Below, piece by piece: positions 34,701 to 49,500 of a stretch of 64,000 bases of DNA (positions are counted from its first letter, which is position 1; each line of letters begins with the position of its first letter). This stretch comes from Zonotrichia leucophrys gambelii. Its lineage: Eukaryota > Chordata > Aves > Passeriformes > Passerellidae. A model generated the notes under the pieces. It ran no database searches. It saw only the letters and a list, made by a program, of their open reading frames with translations, and was not told the origin of the DNA. Location: positions 143,055,917 through 143,119,916 of the forward strand of contig NC_088171.1 in the NCBI RefSeq assembly GCF_028769735.1. The letters are read 5' to 3'. The translations under genes and the position numbers were made by a program.

Positions 34701-37700
34701 ATCATCATCATCATCTTCCCTTTGTCTTGCTGGATGGTCCAGTCTGCTTTTCCCGGCTTTCTCTGAATGGCTGTTCCGGGCTGCCTGGCTTCCATGATGC
34801 CTGCTGGCTGCCTGCCTCATCTGTGTTTATCTTTACTGCTGGAATGGGGCCGGGTAAGGGGTATGTCAGCCCAGTAACACCTTTGGTGTGGATGCAGCAT
34901 CCTGATTTTTTACTTGGTACTGGTAGAAGCCATCATGTTGGTACCCACTGTAAGCTCTCCTGCTCCAGGGGATTTCTGTAACATGTTCAAAGTCATTCCC
35001 AAGCAGGCAAAGGACAGATTGTCTGCTGCCTGCTGAAGAGCAGCATGCCTGTTGTCTAGGATAATTTTGTACCTTTCCTGAATTCCCAACAGCTGGATTT
35101 AAGAGGTTGTTTGCCTTATTTTTTTCCTCCCTGTCAGGAGAACAAAAACTTTGTATCTTTTCACCAGAGCTGAGAAAGTGGTGTTCTGTGAGGTCCTGTA
35201 TAGATCTCAGCTGTTTGGGAAGCTGTTGCCAGCAACTTAGAAAGGAGAAGAAACATCCCATTGAGTAGCATAATTTTTTTTAAAAAAGCAGCAACCTGAA
35301 ACTCTTGATTAGCACGTTGTATTTTGAGGCCTAGAATTGATTGTACTGCAACCATCTCATCTTGAGACGTGTTGGCTGAGCAAAGTCCCAGCCAAAGGAA
35401 GATACATTGCATTGCTTTGCACAGTTCCCTGCCCAGGCAGGGAGTGAGCCCTGAATGCACAAGTGGAAGGGGCATCTGGCTGTGCAGGAGGCTGGAGAGG
35501 CTACTCCTGCAGCCTCTGTAGCTTTAGGAAAAGTGGCTTTTCCTAGATGTGTTTCAGCGGGGTGTTGTGTTGTTGCAGCTTAGTGTCAGATCAGGTATCA
35601 CTGTCCCTGCCTGTGGTGCAGCTCTGGGTTTGTGTGGTGCTGTGTGTGCTCCTTTACATGGTGGAAACAGCAGTCCTGGGCTCCTGGCTGAGCCTGTGGG
35701 ATGTGGAGCAATCACAAAAGCCCAGATTGTGCTTGAACCCTTGACATCTCCCTGATTGGATAAGGCACAGGTCCCTCTTTGCTGATATTGACTTTTGGTA
35801 TTATTATTATTATCCTCATCAGCGTAACTATCATTACTGTTTTATAAGCTGTGTTATAAAGATAATGTTTATTGTACAGTTATGTAGTCATGCTATCGCA
35901 GTCTCTAGAAATGATGTACCAAAACCCATTTATGCTTCAGCTGGGGTTGTAAATAGGTAATCATAGCTATCAGTGACTAATTTAACACACAGAGCAGAAG
36001 GCTACCATCCTTTTGGAAATCTTTCCATCCTTTTGGAAATCTTTAGCAATCTTTCCAGCCCTATTTAAATGATAACAATGGGTTTTTTACTTTTGATCCT
36101 CCTTCATAAGAGTAGGAAAGTCTGAAATACATTTTCCCAGAAGTTCTTGTTGGGGGAGCAAGCCAAGAGCTTCATGCTGTGGCACAGGCAACTGGAATAC
36201 TGCTCAGGGGTTTTAGAAGATGATGTTTGCTGAATCCTTGGATTTACAGGTATCTTCTATCTGGTTTTGGTTCTTCTTAGTTAGCTTTTGGGGGTGAGCA
36301 AGGCTTTATACATTTCTTAACTGTTGAAAAGCTGCTATTTGATTATTTAAAAATGCTAACAAAAATATACATGTGTTTGGTGTTACAGAGGAAAATAATC
36401 AGCCTTATTTATGAGCTGGGAGGTTGGACTGTAGACCCCAGAGGGTTCTTCCCACCAGCATGTCTCTGTTTTTTGGTAACTGAGGCAAAATTGAAAAGCT
36501 GAGCTTTGGGTCTCCATTTGTGGAAAAAGATTGAAGGAGGCCCAGCTTTCCTGAATATACAAGAAGAGTGAATAAATATGATTAAGATAAACAGGTTCAG
36601 AGGGCAAATTTGTCTTGTAAAGTTTTCTTTATCTTGAATCCTTAGTACAAAGACCCACCAGTGCTGCTTGTTACAAGCATCTTGAAAACATGATGGGGTT
36701 CCCAGTGATGGGTTATGGGGAGAGTTTGGTGGCTCAACAAACCATCTTTCTCCTCCCAGCTTCTACTCTTCTGCTTGACTCTTTCATTTGCACATATGTC
36801 AGGACAGCCACTCTCTCCCAAATGGCTGTTCACATCATAGAGTAGCAGATTTCTAATGTCAGCTGGACCTCAGAGCCTCATAGAAATGGTTGAGCTCCTG
36901 TGGTTGACATGGTCAGAAATTGCAGTGGTGACTTGTGTAGGTGCTCTTTAAGGGGCAGGTCTGGTGGGTGCAACCAACACAACCAGACAGAAAAAGAACT
37001 TTTGAAAAGTTCTTCCTAAGCAGCTGCATGTTTCAAGTGCAAATGTTGAAGGTCTGGAAATAAGACCTTCCCTAGCTGCTATTTTACTGTGGCAGGTGAG
37101 AGGGAGTACTGGCTTTTCATCTTTCATAACACAGTCAATGGCCATTCTTCATATGGAGAAAAAAGGGAAGGGAGATTTGCAGTGATTTTGTAATTTTAAG
37201 TGTATCAAGTACAAACTACAGGTTACTAGGTATTAATTTGGGTGTAACTATCTTTGAGATAGGTTGTAGTCTGTTCAGAGATGTTGCTATTGGCACAAGG
37301 CACGTAGCACAACATTACATTTCTGGGGGTTCAGCCTGTACCCCGCTGTGGGTACCCACTGTTCCTGCCTTCCTTATAAATCTTGATGACCTGAGAGATT
37401 TTTACTGAATACCTTATTTTGCAGGATATTCTTAATAACTTTTAGTGATTATTTTTCTTGGCTGCTTTTGTGAGACAAATTACAATAAACAGGATTTAAA
37501 TTCTGTACTTCCCTCTGTTAAGTAACACCAGATCATGGATCACAGCAGTATGGTAGGGGAATGGATAGCAGGAATCCAACAACCTTCAGTCACTTGTCCT
37601 GATCCACTAAGATAGAGAGAGCTTATGGTTGTTCTTGATAATGCATTTCATCTTCTTGTAATAATATCAGGAGTGCTCATGTTCATGGTGATAAATACCT

Positions 37701-40231
37701 GTATCTTGTTCTGCTTAGCAAATCTGGATGCTGAGCAGGTAAAAATGTTGTCTCCACTGTGGCAGCAGAAAGCTCAGGCTGTGAAGGTGCGAGATACCAT
37801 CAGGGATGGGCAGAAATGGGATCCATGCTCTCTAGAAAATCAGGGCTAAATCTCTTTAAGGTTTCCCTGAAGTGTGACAAAGCCTGTAGACCCATGAAAT
37901 ACTGCTTACAGCATTAATATTTTATTTGAAGATATTCAGGGATTTCGATGCCCATTAGAAGCTGCCAAGCGCTAAGGCTGAACTCCTGTGGCTGCAGCTT
38001 CACTGGAGGCTTGGCCAGCAGAGCAGTTCTGCACAGAGACTCCTGACATCTTTCCACAGTGGCAGGGCACAGTGGCAGCAGAAGAAGGAGCTTGAAGTCA
38101 CCTATGAGTTCTTTAAAGTGTCTGGTACCACAGGAAAAATTATGAGATTGCCTCTTCCCACCACTCTTGGCACGTGGAGCCCCACACTGCCCTGCAGGAG
38201 GTGACCTGGCCAGGCAGCCCAGGCCCAGGTGGCCGCAGTGTGAAGATCATCTGTTTAAACCTTTTTTGTACCCAGCTGCTGCCAGGGAGCCAAGTTCCTG
38301 AGTGCTGTTGGGTCACTGATGAGGAAGAGCTCTCTGAGCTCCAGCAGTGCCCAAAAGCATGGGGAAGGGGTGAAGAGCCTGCGGCTGCCCTGCTGTCCAC
38401 AGGTGGTCAGTTGAGTGGGAGGGTTAGGAGTGCTCTTGACTTTCTCCTGGTGATAAACTTTCTTCTTCCGGTGTTTCTTTCATCTCTGGTTAGTTAGCAG
38501 GTCCAGCACCTCTTCATGGGCCGAGTCTTGGTCTCATTCTTAACATTTGCTGTGTCCTGGTTTGATAGCAGCAGTGCCATACTTGTGCAGGGAGCCTGTG
38601 AGTGAAGGCAGCATCAGCCCATCCAGGAAGCTGCAGCCCGTCTCGGCTGTGTGTCTTTCTTTGCTGGCTTCTGTTGGAAATACAGATAAAGTTTTGTGGT
38701 CTTTTGATCTCTTGTTAGTGTGCTCCCTGAATTGCCTCAGGTAGCAGGAAGATTGCTTAAAACTTTGTGCCAAAGGCCACGGGAACTTTCTGCAAGGATA
38801 TGAAGCTCTGCTCTCTGAGGGTCCAGTTTTGCATAAATTGTGCAACCTCAAGAGATAAGGATCACCACAAACCTCATAATATTCTGCTCCAAGTTATGTT
38901 CAACTGAAGATCCTTCTCCTAAATATATAGGATTGATTTGTGTGATGTTTAAAGGCAGTTAAGGAGCACACAAGCAGCCCTAGACCCTCCACTGCTGGGT
39001 TGAAGGAAAGAAGAGAAAAGAAGGTGTATCAGATGTTAGTTCATCAGCTAATAGAGTACCCAAAAGATAATATGGTAATGACTGCAGTGTTTAACCAGCA
39101 TTGAGAAAAATGCGTTTGACTGCAGTTCCAGTTACCTGCAGTGGTTTGAGACTTTTAGGAATATAAAAAATAGGAAATTGCAAGAATAAGGTAGGGATGT
39201 CCTTAACTCTGCCCTCCCTTTCTTCACCCATTTCAAACTAGGATGAATTATTATAAATTTTTTGCAGTCACAAGACTGGTTTGTAGCACCTTGTTGCATT
39301 AACAGGTTCAAGCAAGCTCTACTATTTTGCAGATGTGTTACATGTTAAACTTTTTTTTTTTTTAAACTATGTTGCCTCATTTATCACCGGGGATGGTGTC
39401 ACAGATTCCAAGTAAATTGATACAGGACTCTTAGTCCTCATCTGTTTTATGTGTCTCAAAATGTGATATTTAAACAAACTAGCAGTTAGAAGAGGAATCT
39501 TGAAGTCAAGATCATGATGGACATTGTGGCCACTTCAGTTAGGGGTTGTTTCTGTGTGGTTTGATGGATGTGGTGGTTCTGATGTGGGCTACTGCTTGCT
39601 GCTGGTTGTTTCAGTAGTGGGGGATCTTTACACCATACCCATTAGTGGTTTAAGCAGGAGTTCAGAGAACAGGGAATAGCTGGGTCTTTGCTCCCACTGT
39701 GTTGTGGTTGATCCCTTCCCAGCTTCCTGTCTAAAGCAGGATTCTTAGATGTGCCCATCCAGGATTGCCATGTATGGTGAGTTGACAGTGTCTCCTTTGG
39801 CATGGCTCCATTCTGGTCAGCCTGCCTTATTTGTTTCTGCTTTCTATCTTTATCTTGGTTTTACCCTAGGTCATTGGGTCTCTGGGACAGGGTCTGACCT
39901 TTCTGTTCTATTTTTACATAGCATCCAGCACAGACACGTTTGGTATCTCAAGCTCTTGGTGGTGTTGCATGTAATGCCAGTAACTAACAGTGCTGATATT
40001 CCTCCTGGGCATCTGTGGCTGTTTGTGCACACGATGACCATAAACATGCTGCTGTACAGTGAGTTTTCTTTAATAGCTCCTGTGTTGTTTCAGCTCTGAA
40101 TAGCAGTAAAACTGGCAGTCAGCTTGGTACAAGAAGTGTACAGAAGGCATTTCCATGCCACTGAAAACTGTCAGTGCTGACTTGGCTGGTGGTTAAGATA
40201 AAGAATCACTGTATATAGATATAGAAAATGT
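31736..40231. other. Candidate PVT1 intron, no gene seen
   Basis: No coding gene is supported in 8.5 kb. Small repeats: a perfect 20-bp tandem duplication at 36005-36044 (CCATCCTTTTGGAAATCTTT twice), (ATC)n near 34700-34714 and (ATT)n near 35799-35813. PVT1 exons could be hidden here, but short non-coding exons cannot be picked by eye. Confidence 0.45.
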
Positions 40232-40440
40232 AAAATGGTTTGGGTTGGAAAGACCTTAAGGATCATGTAGTTCCAACTCCCTTGCTGTGTACAGGGTACC
40301 TTCCACTAGGGCAGGTTGCTTGAAGGCCCATCCTATATGACCTTTAGCACTTCCAGGAATGGGGAATCCACAGCTTCTCTGGGCAGCAAGTGCCAGTGTC
40401 TCACCACACTCACAGAAGAGAATTTGCTTTTGTCCAGGGC
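40232..40440 (-). mobile_element. CR1 LINE 3'-end fragment
   Basis: The + strand reads ATGGTTTGGGTTGGAAAGACC, then 'accttccactagggcaggttgct' near 40299, 'agcacttccaggaatgggga' near 40347 and 'tctcaccacactcaca' near 40398. These are reverse-complement CR1 3'-UTR phrases. It is a short, diverged minus-strand fragment. Confidence 0.9.
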
Positions 40441-40496
40441 AATGTAGATAAAGCATGGCAGAGTTTTTCTACTTGTGTTTGTATGAATATATCTAT

Positions 40497-40518
40497 ATAC
40501 AAGTAACATTACTTGTAT
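40497..40518. repeat. 22-bp near-perfect palindrome
   Basis: ATACAAGTAA, two spacer bases (CA), then TTACTTGTAT: two 10-bp arms with perfect pairing. It lies just beyond the CR1 fragment inside an AT-rich patch. Confidence 0.85.
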
Positions 40519-43500
40519 TTTATATGTATATGTGAAAGCATAATTGCCTGTGTATCTCTAACTTTGCTTCTTCCTCATAGCTTCTCTCCGCTTCTTTGTT
40601 TCTGTTCCACTTTGTATTGGAGTGTTATGCCTTTGGTGTTTTTCATAGGCCTGTTTCCCTTGTATTTTCTTACCTTCTTTCTCCTTTCTTTTCTGTTCTG
40701 GCTGATCATTCTTTACCTTCCTGTCCACACATTTCTTCTCCAGGTTGGTTTATAATTTCTATTTTGCATGGCATCTCCTTTCTCTCACCAGGACAGGTTG
40801 GCCGGCACCCTGTTAACTTCCTCAGCACACCCCAAGAGTTGATGACATGAGAATGACAGCAGCTGTGCCCTTAATTCTTGGAAAAAAGGAATTAGAATTG
40901 GAACTACTCTCATTTCCCTTCTTTCTAAATTATTCTCAGCCTGAATGTTTTGTTTTCCCTTGCCTGCTCTGGATTGCAGCTGCTGTGGCTGAGCACATAT
41001 TTCTGAGATCTGATGGTTAACAATAAAATTGAGGTTAATGGCCACAGTTTCCCTGCACCTCAGGATCAGTGGTTTCCTTCCTTGCTGGGTGCAGTCTGCA
41101 CTCCAAGCCCAGACTCTGCATTCCTTCTGTTAGCTCTTATCTTTCTGCCACTAATTTTAGTAGCCTTCTCTGTCATGCTGCAAGCCCAGGCCTTTTCCAC
41201 CTGTTTCCAGCTGTGTTTGTGCCCTGCAAGGGACTGAGGTCCTGGTGTGTGGTGGTTCTGCGAGGGCTGCCATGCCCTGATGGCAGAGCTTTTGGCTGTG
41301 GGAAGAGTTGAGCTGGTGAGTTTGTGTGTGCATTGGTGATGGCTTGATTTGAGCAATCCCCATCCCCCTAAGAAGATGCCACGTGGGAGGAGCAAGGAGG
41401 CAGCATTGGGAGCTGGGGACACGTCCTATGCAGCATTTCCCAGTCTGTGCAGGCAGTGAGTGCTGCCAGACTGCCTCTTTTAGGGGTTGACTTGTAGACA
41501 GTAGAACAGCATTTCGACTGCTTTTGATTATAGAAACAAAGAGATCTGAAATGGGAAAGGCTTTGTTGGTGAGCTGCAGAATATGCTCAATATCGTTTGA
41601 CAGCAGACATTTTATTCTCAGCTGCATCAGCCTTGCAGCAAGCGCATTGGTTGGGCGACTTTGCTTGCACAGCTGTTTTGGTTTTCCTCCCCCCCCCCCC
41701 CCCCCCCAAAAATCTCAGGACTCAGCACTGCATTTCCCATCCTGAAATGCTTCTAAGCCCCAGTTTGTGTCACTGGTTATTCTCTGTGCATGGCAACTCC
41801 TGATTGTGCCCAGCCAGCCCTCCCAGGGGGTCAGGGCAGGTGAGCTCTGCTGAGCGTGGTTTAGGCACGCAGACCTGTGGAGGGGCTTTCCTTCCAAGAG
41901 ATGGAAAGAGGGTTTTTTTGTTTCTTGGAAAGATGTAACCCGAGCAGAATATTTCAAGGGATGTCATCAAGGTGAATAAACAGAAATCATACTCCAGACT
42001 GTTCCCTGCATGTGGCTGATGATAATACGTGAGGCTCCTTATGTGAAATGTGAACACTCAGTGTCGTGTTTCAACCAGGATGACTCTTCATTTATTTTTC
42101 TTTTTTTCCCCCTCTGCAGTGCAGACTTTCACAAGTCATGCAAGTGTCCTATGCCTCTCACCCCCACCCCTCAACCCCCTTGGATGAGGGGCTATTTCAG
42201 GTCATGCTTATAACCTGATCCTGCTGATGCCTCTTGTGCCCAGGGATCATTTAGTGAGAATTGGTGTGATGTGCTATTTTCAAGACACTCAGGCCCAATT
42301 CCATTTCCCTTGCTTGCCCAAATAGTTGCTTCTTTTTGTTTTTTCCCTGTTTAGTTTGGCACAGGAATGGGCTGTTTATCTCCTCATGAGTTTGGTGCTG
42401 TCAGTCCACTGAACACAGTAGTGGTGGCACCTGAACTTCTCTAATAGCTGCAGCCTCAGGGTGGGACACTGAATGACACTGGTTGACTTGGGGGATGCCA
42501 AGGACCTTGCCTTGGAAAGCATAAGGAGCAGATCATGGCTGAGGTAACCTGGCAGACAGCTCAGAACATTTGTTTCTACAGCGAGGTCTGCTTAATGCTG
42601 AGCTGTCACTGTGCAAGTCCTTTTAGATTCAATGCTGAGGCTTGCAATGCAGCCAGCATCCTGTCTCTGGCCCTGGTCAAAGGCAGGTGCTTCAAAACAA
42701 AATAAAACAAAACTGTGTGTGAAAGTGAAATAGATGGCTAAAATGTAGCCAGGTCATATGAGAAGCTTTCTACCAAAGCATTTCAAGCTCATGTTGGCTT
42801 GTGCCCGAGTCATGCCTGCTCACCAGAGGGCTTGGCGATGAGTTGTAGGTGGCAGATTCCAGCTAGTTTACAGCATCTGAACATATAAATCTTTCCTTTC
42901 TTCCCCTCCAGTATCCAAGTGTGTGGCCTTTGCTACTTCAGTGTCTCTTTTAAGCAGCTTAAAAAGTTTTTCTAAGTGAAATATGCTTCTATGCTGCAGT
43001 TCAGAGATAAATATAGCTGATGAGTTGAAAGAAGATCATAGTATGTGTTATGTTGCCTTACCCAGTATTTTTTTTCTTTTTGTGGTGATTCTGTGCTAAC
43101 TCAAAATGGAAAATCTCCTGAAAGATGTTATTTTTCCTTTTTAAAGAAATTACAGGCCAGGATACCATTCAGTGCCTTAAGCTGCATCCAGTAAAGGATT
43201 AACCCCCCACCCCTCTCCTCCAGCCCAGCGCCGCATGTTTGGAAAGTGAGCGCGTTTGTAGCTGAGCCAACTCTAATAATAATAATTAGTGTTGAGAAGC
43301 ACAGAGCAGCCTGTGATTAGCAAAATAATTATTGCAGAGTATATAAATTGAGAGGTGGGGTTTTGACAAGGCAAGAGGAGTGCACACTGCAGCTTCCTGG
43401 GGCGGCAGTGGACTCCTGTCTTCCTGTTGATGTTCTCCCTGTGAAGCTGGGTGCAGGAACTGTGCAGAGCAAAACATGTTTGTAAAATGATGATTGCTTT

Positions 43501-46500
43501 TGAGTTTTTCCAGTAAATTCTGGTGACGAAAGAACAGCCAAAAAACTTGTAAATAAGAGTTTTACAGTGTGCTAGGCTCCCTGGGGTAATTTTTTTTTTT
43601 GTTTAATTTGGATGCAGTTATTGGATATGATTTCTTTGCTTGCTGTGAGGCCAAACTTTGACTATCTGTTTGCTCCGTAACCTAAAAAATAGCCTAGGAA
43701 CCCTTCCAGAACTTCTCCTTCATGGGTTTTTGTTCAGATCCTGGTCAGTGGGATTGAGAAAGATGTCTCTGTTATAGGAGTCTGCTCTGACATGTATGAA
43801 GGCAAGTTTTTGGCTCATAGCTGGTGACTTGTTGCCTTAAAATCTAATCTGTCCTGCTGCCTAAGAGTGAGCAGTGCATTTTATACAGAGCTTTCCCCTC
43901 TATGCTTGGTCAGCAAGGGCAGAGTTTCTGTGGGGCAGCTGCTGCTGGAGCTGCTGGCACAGAGCAGGCTCGGAGGTGGCACAAAGCACACACAGTTGCC
44001 ATGGGGCCATCATTGGTGCAAAGCTTTGGGGTAGAGCTCACCCCAAAGACAGGCCCAGCATCAGGGGCTGTTGGAACTGATCTAGCCCCAAAAAAACCAG
44101 CAAGGCTTGGGAGATGCTTCCTAAGGATGGAAGGACAGACATCCCCAGACACCTGATCTGTGAATGGACCAGGGCTTGGGTGCTGCCCAGCCTGTACATC
44201 CTCCCTTTTTGTAACATAATCTGTCTGCAAATCAATATTGCACCAATAGAAACAAATCTCTAAACAAAAGAGACTTCATTTTGGCTAAAATGAATAGGGG
44301 TAGTTTTATGTCAATCTAAGGAAAGCCAGATGAATCTTCCAGACTGCCTTAAGGGTTTTCATCAGACTTGTACAAATAGGGCTTGAGTCTTCCCCCATGA
44401 TGCTTGCTGCTGCAATAGACAAATAATAATAATAATATTTTTAAAATAGTGCCTTAGTTAGGTTTGTTTTACTTGGGACAAGCAGGTGGAGTGCATCCTT
44501 TGGTCCTTCCCATCCTTTGTTGTGATTTTGAGTTTTTCTTTCCTGTATCTTTTTTGACAATGATTAGAAGGATGTGTGTATCCATACATGTATGTGTGTG
44601 TATGAATACACATGCCACACATTCACACGCTTACCTTAAGCTCTTTTTCTGTATTATAAAATGCATAGCTGCTTTTTCCCCTGTGTCAGAGACAGCTGGC
44701 ATTGCCTGCATCCAACCAAACAAGCCACTGAGTTAACACCACCATGTAGAGTTCAGGAAACCCAGTGAACATTTTTCTAATAAGAGGATATTCTGGCCCT
44801 CTTGATAATCAGCCCCCCATTGTAAAGTCATTTTTGAGTCAGAGGCTTAAATCTTTGTTCCAGTGGAAAAGATTTTTATGGGCAGCACAAACAGGCATTA
44901 CATTCTGGGTATTTTTTTAGCATAGTTGCTTAAAATATCACAGATTCTGAATCCAAGGGAAGAGAGAAAAGTTGAAACAATAGAAATCATGGTCTGGTGG
45001 CACAAACCTCGCCCCACCCCAGCCCCTGATAGAAATTTGGCAGAGGCAGCAGGCTGGGTTTCCTTGCCATGAGACACTGAATCACATGCTGGTGGTTGCT
45101 TTGGGTTTCTGTCTCTGCTGGTGGTCACCCTGCTTTCATTTTGAGGATGTCATAATATGGATTTGGAAGTCAAAACTGTGCCAGTTCTGTGCAGATTTAT
45201 TCTGCTTCTTGCATCCCTCTTGTATTTGCAGACAAAAGGTTTTTCTGACAAATGTGCATTTTGGAAACGTTGTCCCCATGATTTTGGGTTTTGACCCCCT
45301 TTCCTTTCCCTTCTGCTGTGAGTAGGACATCCCCAAATGAGCCCAGTTCCTTCCACCAGTCCTGCACAACCAATTTATTGCCTTTGTTTTCAGTGGCTGG
45401 GGTTGCCATGGCAGCAGCAGCCCTTGGGATAATGATTTTGTCAGGGCAGAGCAAAGGAGTCCACACCTCAGGAAGGTGTGACTTGTGTGCTGATGAGGTG
45501 GCAGATGGCTCAGAGGAGACAGTACCCAGGTCAAGGTGAGCTGGGAAATCTCTCTGGATTTCCTGTGCTGTAGGGGATGCTCCTGGGCACATGGTGGGTT
45601 TTGCCAGCAGCATTGCAACAATGGAGCTCAAAGCTCTTAAATCTCCTTTTGCTCTTCGTTTCTGAGCAGTCTGGTACTGAATGGTGGCCATGCATCAATT
45701 TCTGCTTCCCCTTCTCATCCAGATGCTGATGCTGGTGCTGATGCAGCAGCTGGGTGCACTCAGATGTGGCATCAGCCTTGCACCTGCTGTGCTGCAGGTG
45801 ATGGATGTGCTGCCTCCAGAGCAGCCTCTTCCTTACCCTTGCAGGTCCTTGCTGGAACCCTCTCCTGGCAGGTGGGAAGGGCTCTCTGTTCTTATCTGCC
45901 CCCAGCTATCTCGATGCATACCTCTGCTGTAAGCACTTCACCTGAGCAAACAAGAACAGCGCTTGGATTGCTGCTTTATCACCGGGAATGGCAGCCTGGT
46001 GCATAAAGTTTTTACACCCAGCAGGGGCTCAGATTGACAGGCCTCAGGCCCGGGCACTTCTTTTGTTCTCCTGACCCTGATACTGAAGCATTTTTCCAAA
46101 ATTAAAATGTGACAGCAGTCTTACTGTTTTCCCTAAAACAGTCGCTGAGGATGGAGGAATGGGGAGGTTAGCATCTGGAGCTGAGGCATTTATTATTGAT
46201 GATGCCTTTAAATGATTAAACTAATTTTCCTTGCATTATTTAGGGAAATTATGATATTCATCATTAATGAAAGATGTCTGGGGAAATTTGTGATTCAGAG
46301 CTGTAAATACCTTCTCTCCTCCTTTTGTCACTTGCTGCCTGTCTTCTCCCAGCTCTTGTTTGACATTTTGGAGTCAATGTTTGTCCTTCTGTCAGTACCT
46401 CCTGCTGCCTTCCTCCTTGATAAAGGTGACTTGTGGTTGCATAAGGGTGAAGTGACTTTTATTCTAGACAGGTGACTTAATTTCCAGTGTCACCAGGGCT

Positions 46501-49500
46501 TACATAAGGGATGTAATAATCTGGATAAGGAAATAAGGTTTAGAAACTCTAAAGCACATTTAAGAGCTCTTTCTAGCAAATGTTATTCATAGCTGTGTCC
46601 TATAAAGAATTTTATAAATTTATAAATTACTGTCAAGGATAACTGGAAGCATGAACAACCCTGGCATTAGTTATGCTTATCTCCCTGCAATACCATGCAG
46701 TGTTATAGCTGGGGTTTATTGCAAAATGAGGCATTGTTAACAGATAATGTGGCTGTGTCAGGGTAGATTTCCCTCTGCAGAATATGGGAGTCCCTTTGCA
46801 CCAATTAGTTTTACTAGATCCTTTGGACATAGCAGAAATACTGTTTACAGGGTATGATTTTAAGCATGAAAGTGAAGTTTTTAGCTTAATTGCTGTCCCA
46901 CAGGACATCAACATCCATCAGTGAAGCTTGGGCTTTCCTCCATATAGTAAATTCAGTCTTCAAAGGTAGTTGTCTTCAGTTATTAATCTTAAAGCTATTT
47001 TTTAAGGAAGAGGATATTTAGATGGAATCTCAATTGTTGATATTCAGTCTTTTGGCTGAAACTGTGTCTGCCTCATGCAGAGAGGTCCTAAGAGGTGAGG
47101 TGGACAGGAGGGAGCAATGTGAGGTGCCTCCAGGCTAGGGAGGGGGGAAGCTCAGCTTCGAAGGGGTTTGTGGAAAGGTTGAAAACTACACTGGGAGCCA
47201 GTGCCTTCCTCTAGAGCAAGCAGACCAGAAATAGCCTTAAGCAAAAAAGAAGAAAAAAATTAGGCAAGAGGTTCCACTTCTTCATGCTTCTTCCTGCCTT
47301 TACTAATCTTTATTTCTGGTTTTCAGACTTAAAATCATTCCTGTAGGAGCCTGGAAAAGGGCTCATGCTTTTGTAACTTCTCCTCATACAGCTCGATAAG
47401 GGAAAACAATTTCTTTGCTGCTTTTTCCCTATGTTTCATTCATGTGAGGGGCCAGAGGAGGTAAGAGGTGCTTCTCACCTGACATCTCAAGCTGGAGCGC
47501 CCTTACGGTGCCTTTCTGGTGTGAGTGCAGGCAGCACAAGCAGGGACCTCACAGGGTGCGGCAGGCTGGGAATGCAGTGATTTTGGAGTGGACCTGGATG
47601 AAGGTCTCTCAGCTTTTTCTGTACTCTGTGTTTTGTAGCCCTCATCCTTTGGACAGGCAGCTGAACCCCAAAGCAGTTGGTTATGCAGGGCACTGTGCTA
47701 GTGCTGGGGCCCCACTCCCTGGCTTTCCCTGCCAATCCCTTCAAGTCCAAGAACATAAGGATTTATTGTTTTTCTTATTCCACCTAATCTCTGTACAGAG
47801 GCTCTGTTTAATATCTTACCCTTGTTTGAAATGTGGAATTAATCTGCTGCTATTATTATCCCAACACAGAGGGGCCACAAAACTCTTCTGGTTCAGCCTA
47901 GCCCGGATCACTTTGTGCTGGGGCTCAGGGCTGTGGGATGAAGCTGCCCTGGCTATATCCTCTGCAAAATAATGTTTTTCCCCTTATTCTGCAGCTACAG
48001 AGCCTGTTCTCTAAAAATTGTTAGGTGGGAGGGTGCCAGGTTGCTTTTGGGGGCCTTGTTACCTGAGGAATCTTTCATCACCAGTGATGCAGAAAGTGCA
48101 GAGGAGATAGAAAGTAGTTTTCCTAGCTAGAAACCTCACATGTAGCCCCACCTTGCTTCTGGATTCCTTCCCAGTAAACTCTAACCCATCCCAGGAGGTA
48201 AACTGGGTCATTTCCAGACTTCTTGTAATCTTGTTACCTTCTTGTGACAGACAAATGACTGCCACCTCTCTGAAGTCACAGCCCTGCACCTCCCGGGAGG
48301 CACCTGGCAGCCAGCTGTCCCCCATGCCATGGATATCATCACATTTATTTATTAAAACCCCCTTGGGCTGTGCCTGTGCTGCAGCTGGTCACGGGGCTGT
48401 GCTGGCTCTGCCAGTGCTGAGCATTGTCACAGGCACGTGGTCCCTCCCTCCAGCCCCTGCTCTGATGGGGAAGGAAGGGAAAAATCCCCTGAATTCTTCA
48501 CCACTGACTGCAAAGGGCAATTTAATGGGATTTTGGGCAGAGGGAGCCCAAAAAGGTTAGGCTGTTCTGAATCTGGGCCATGAGGCTGCACTAGATGAGT
48601 CACAGGGAGAGGAATAAAAAATCTCTGAGTCATAATCCCTAATACTACAGAGCAGATTTGCTCTGAGTTGTTTTCGTGTTCCTATGTGCTGAATAATGTG
48701 CAGAGAAGCAGTGAGAGCCCTTTCTCTGATCCTTCACCCATGAGGAATGCAGCTTCATGTCCCCCTCCCTGCCTCCATGAGTTACCCAAGCCTGGAGTCC
48801 CACTGCTTCCCACAGGGAATCTGAGGAGGACTCTCCCTCCTCAAAACCCCCAAATTCCAGTGGCAGCAGGGTGGGCTCTGGTGCTTGCCCAGCTGAGGGG
48901 ACGTGCCAGGGCAGGACCATGTGCCAGCGCCTGTTTGTGCCCCTGCAGCTCTGCCACCACTGGCAGCAGGGCACAACCTTGAAGTGCCCCATCTTGCAAT
49001 GGGCACCTGAGCTTTAAAAATCTCAAAGTGATTATGAAGGGGGTTCAGCGTGGTGGCAGCCACCCAGCACCTACAGCTGAGTGATGAAAATACACTGGAG
49101 TGAAGTGAACTAGCTGCCATCTCCCTGGAGATATTCCTACAGCCTACCTGAGTCTAATACCCCAAGAAATTTGAAATTGATGTATTTTTAGAGGACATGT
49201 CAATTTTGCCTTTTTATTCTGTCAGCCAGCTCTCACTGTACTTTCAGATTCAGATGGCACCACAATTTCTCCTGTCTTAATTTTGATTAGATCTCCCCAA
49301 AGACACGTAAAATCAATATTCATTTAATAAAATATACCTGCCCCTAGCCCTTTTCTGCACTATACTGAGGCCAGGGATAGAATATTAAACAGACTCCCTG
49401 GCACTGGTCTTGTCAGCAGTGGCAGCAGCATTAAGAGGCATCAGACATCCCCAAAAATGTGGTTGAGAGGCTGCAGGGGATCAGGTTATGGGTGACAGAG

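Noticed and set aside
44570..44632. Alternating TG/CA-rich stretch as possible Z-DNA
   Set aside because: It is short and imperfect. Ordinary decayed microsatellite is a sufficient explanation.
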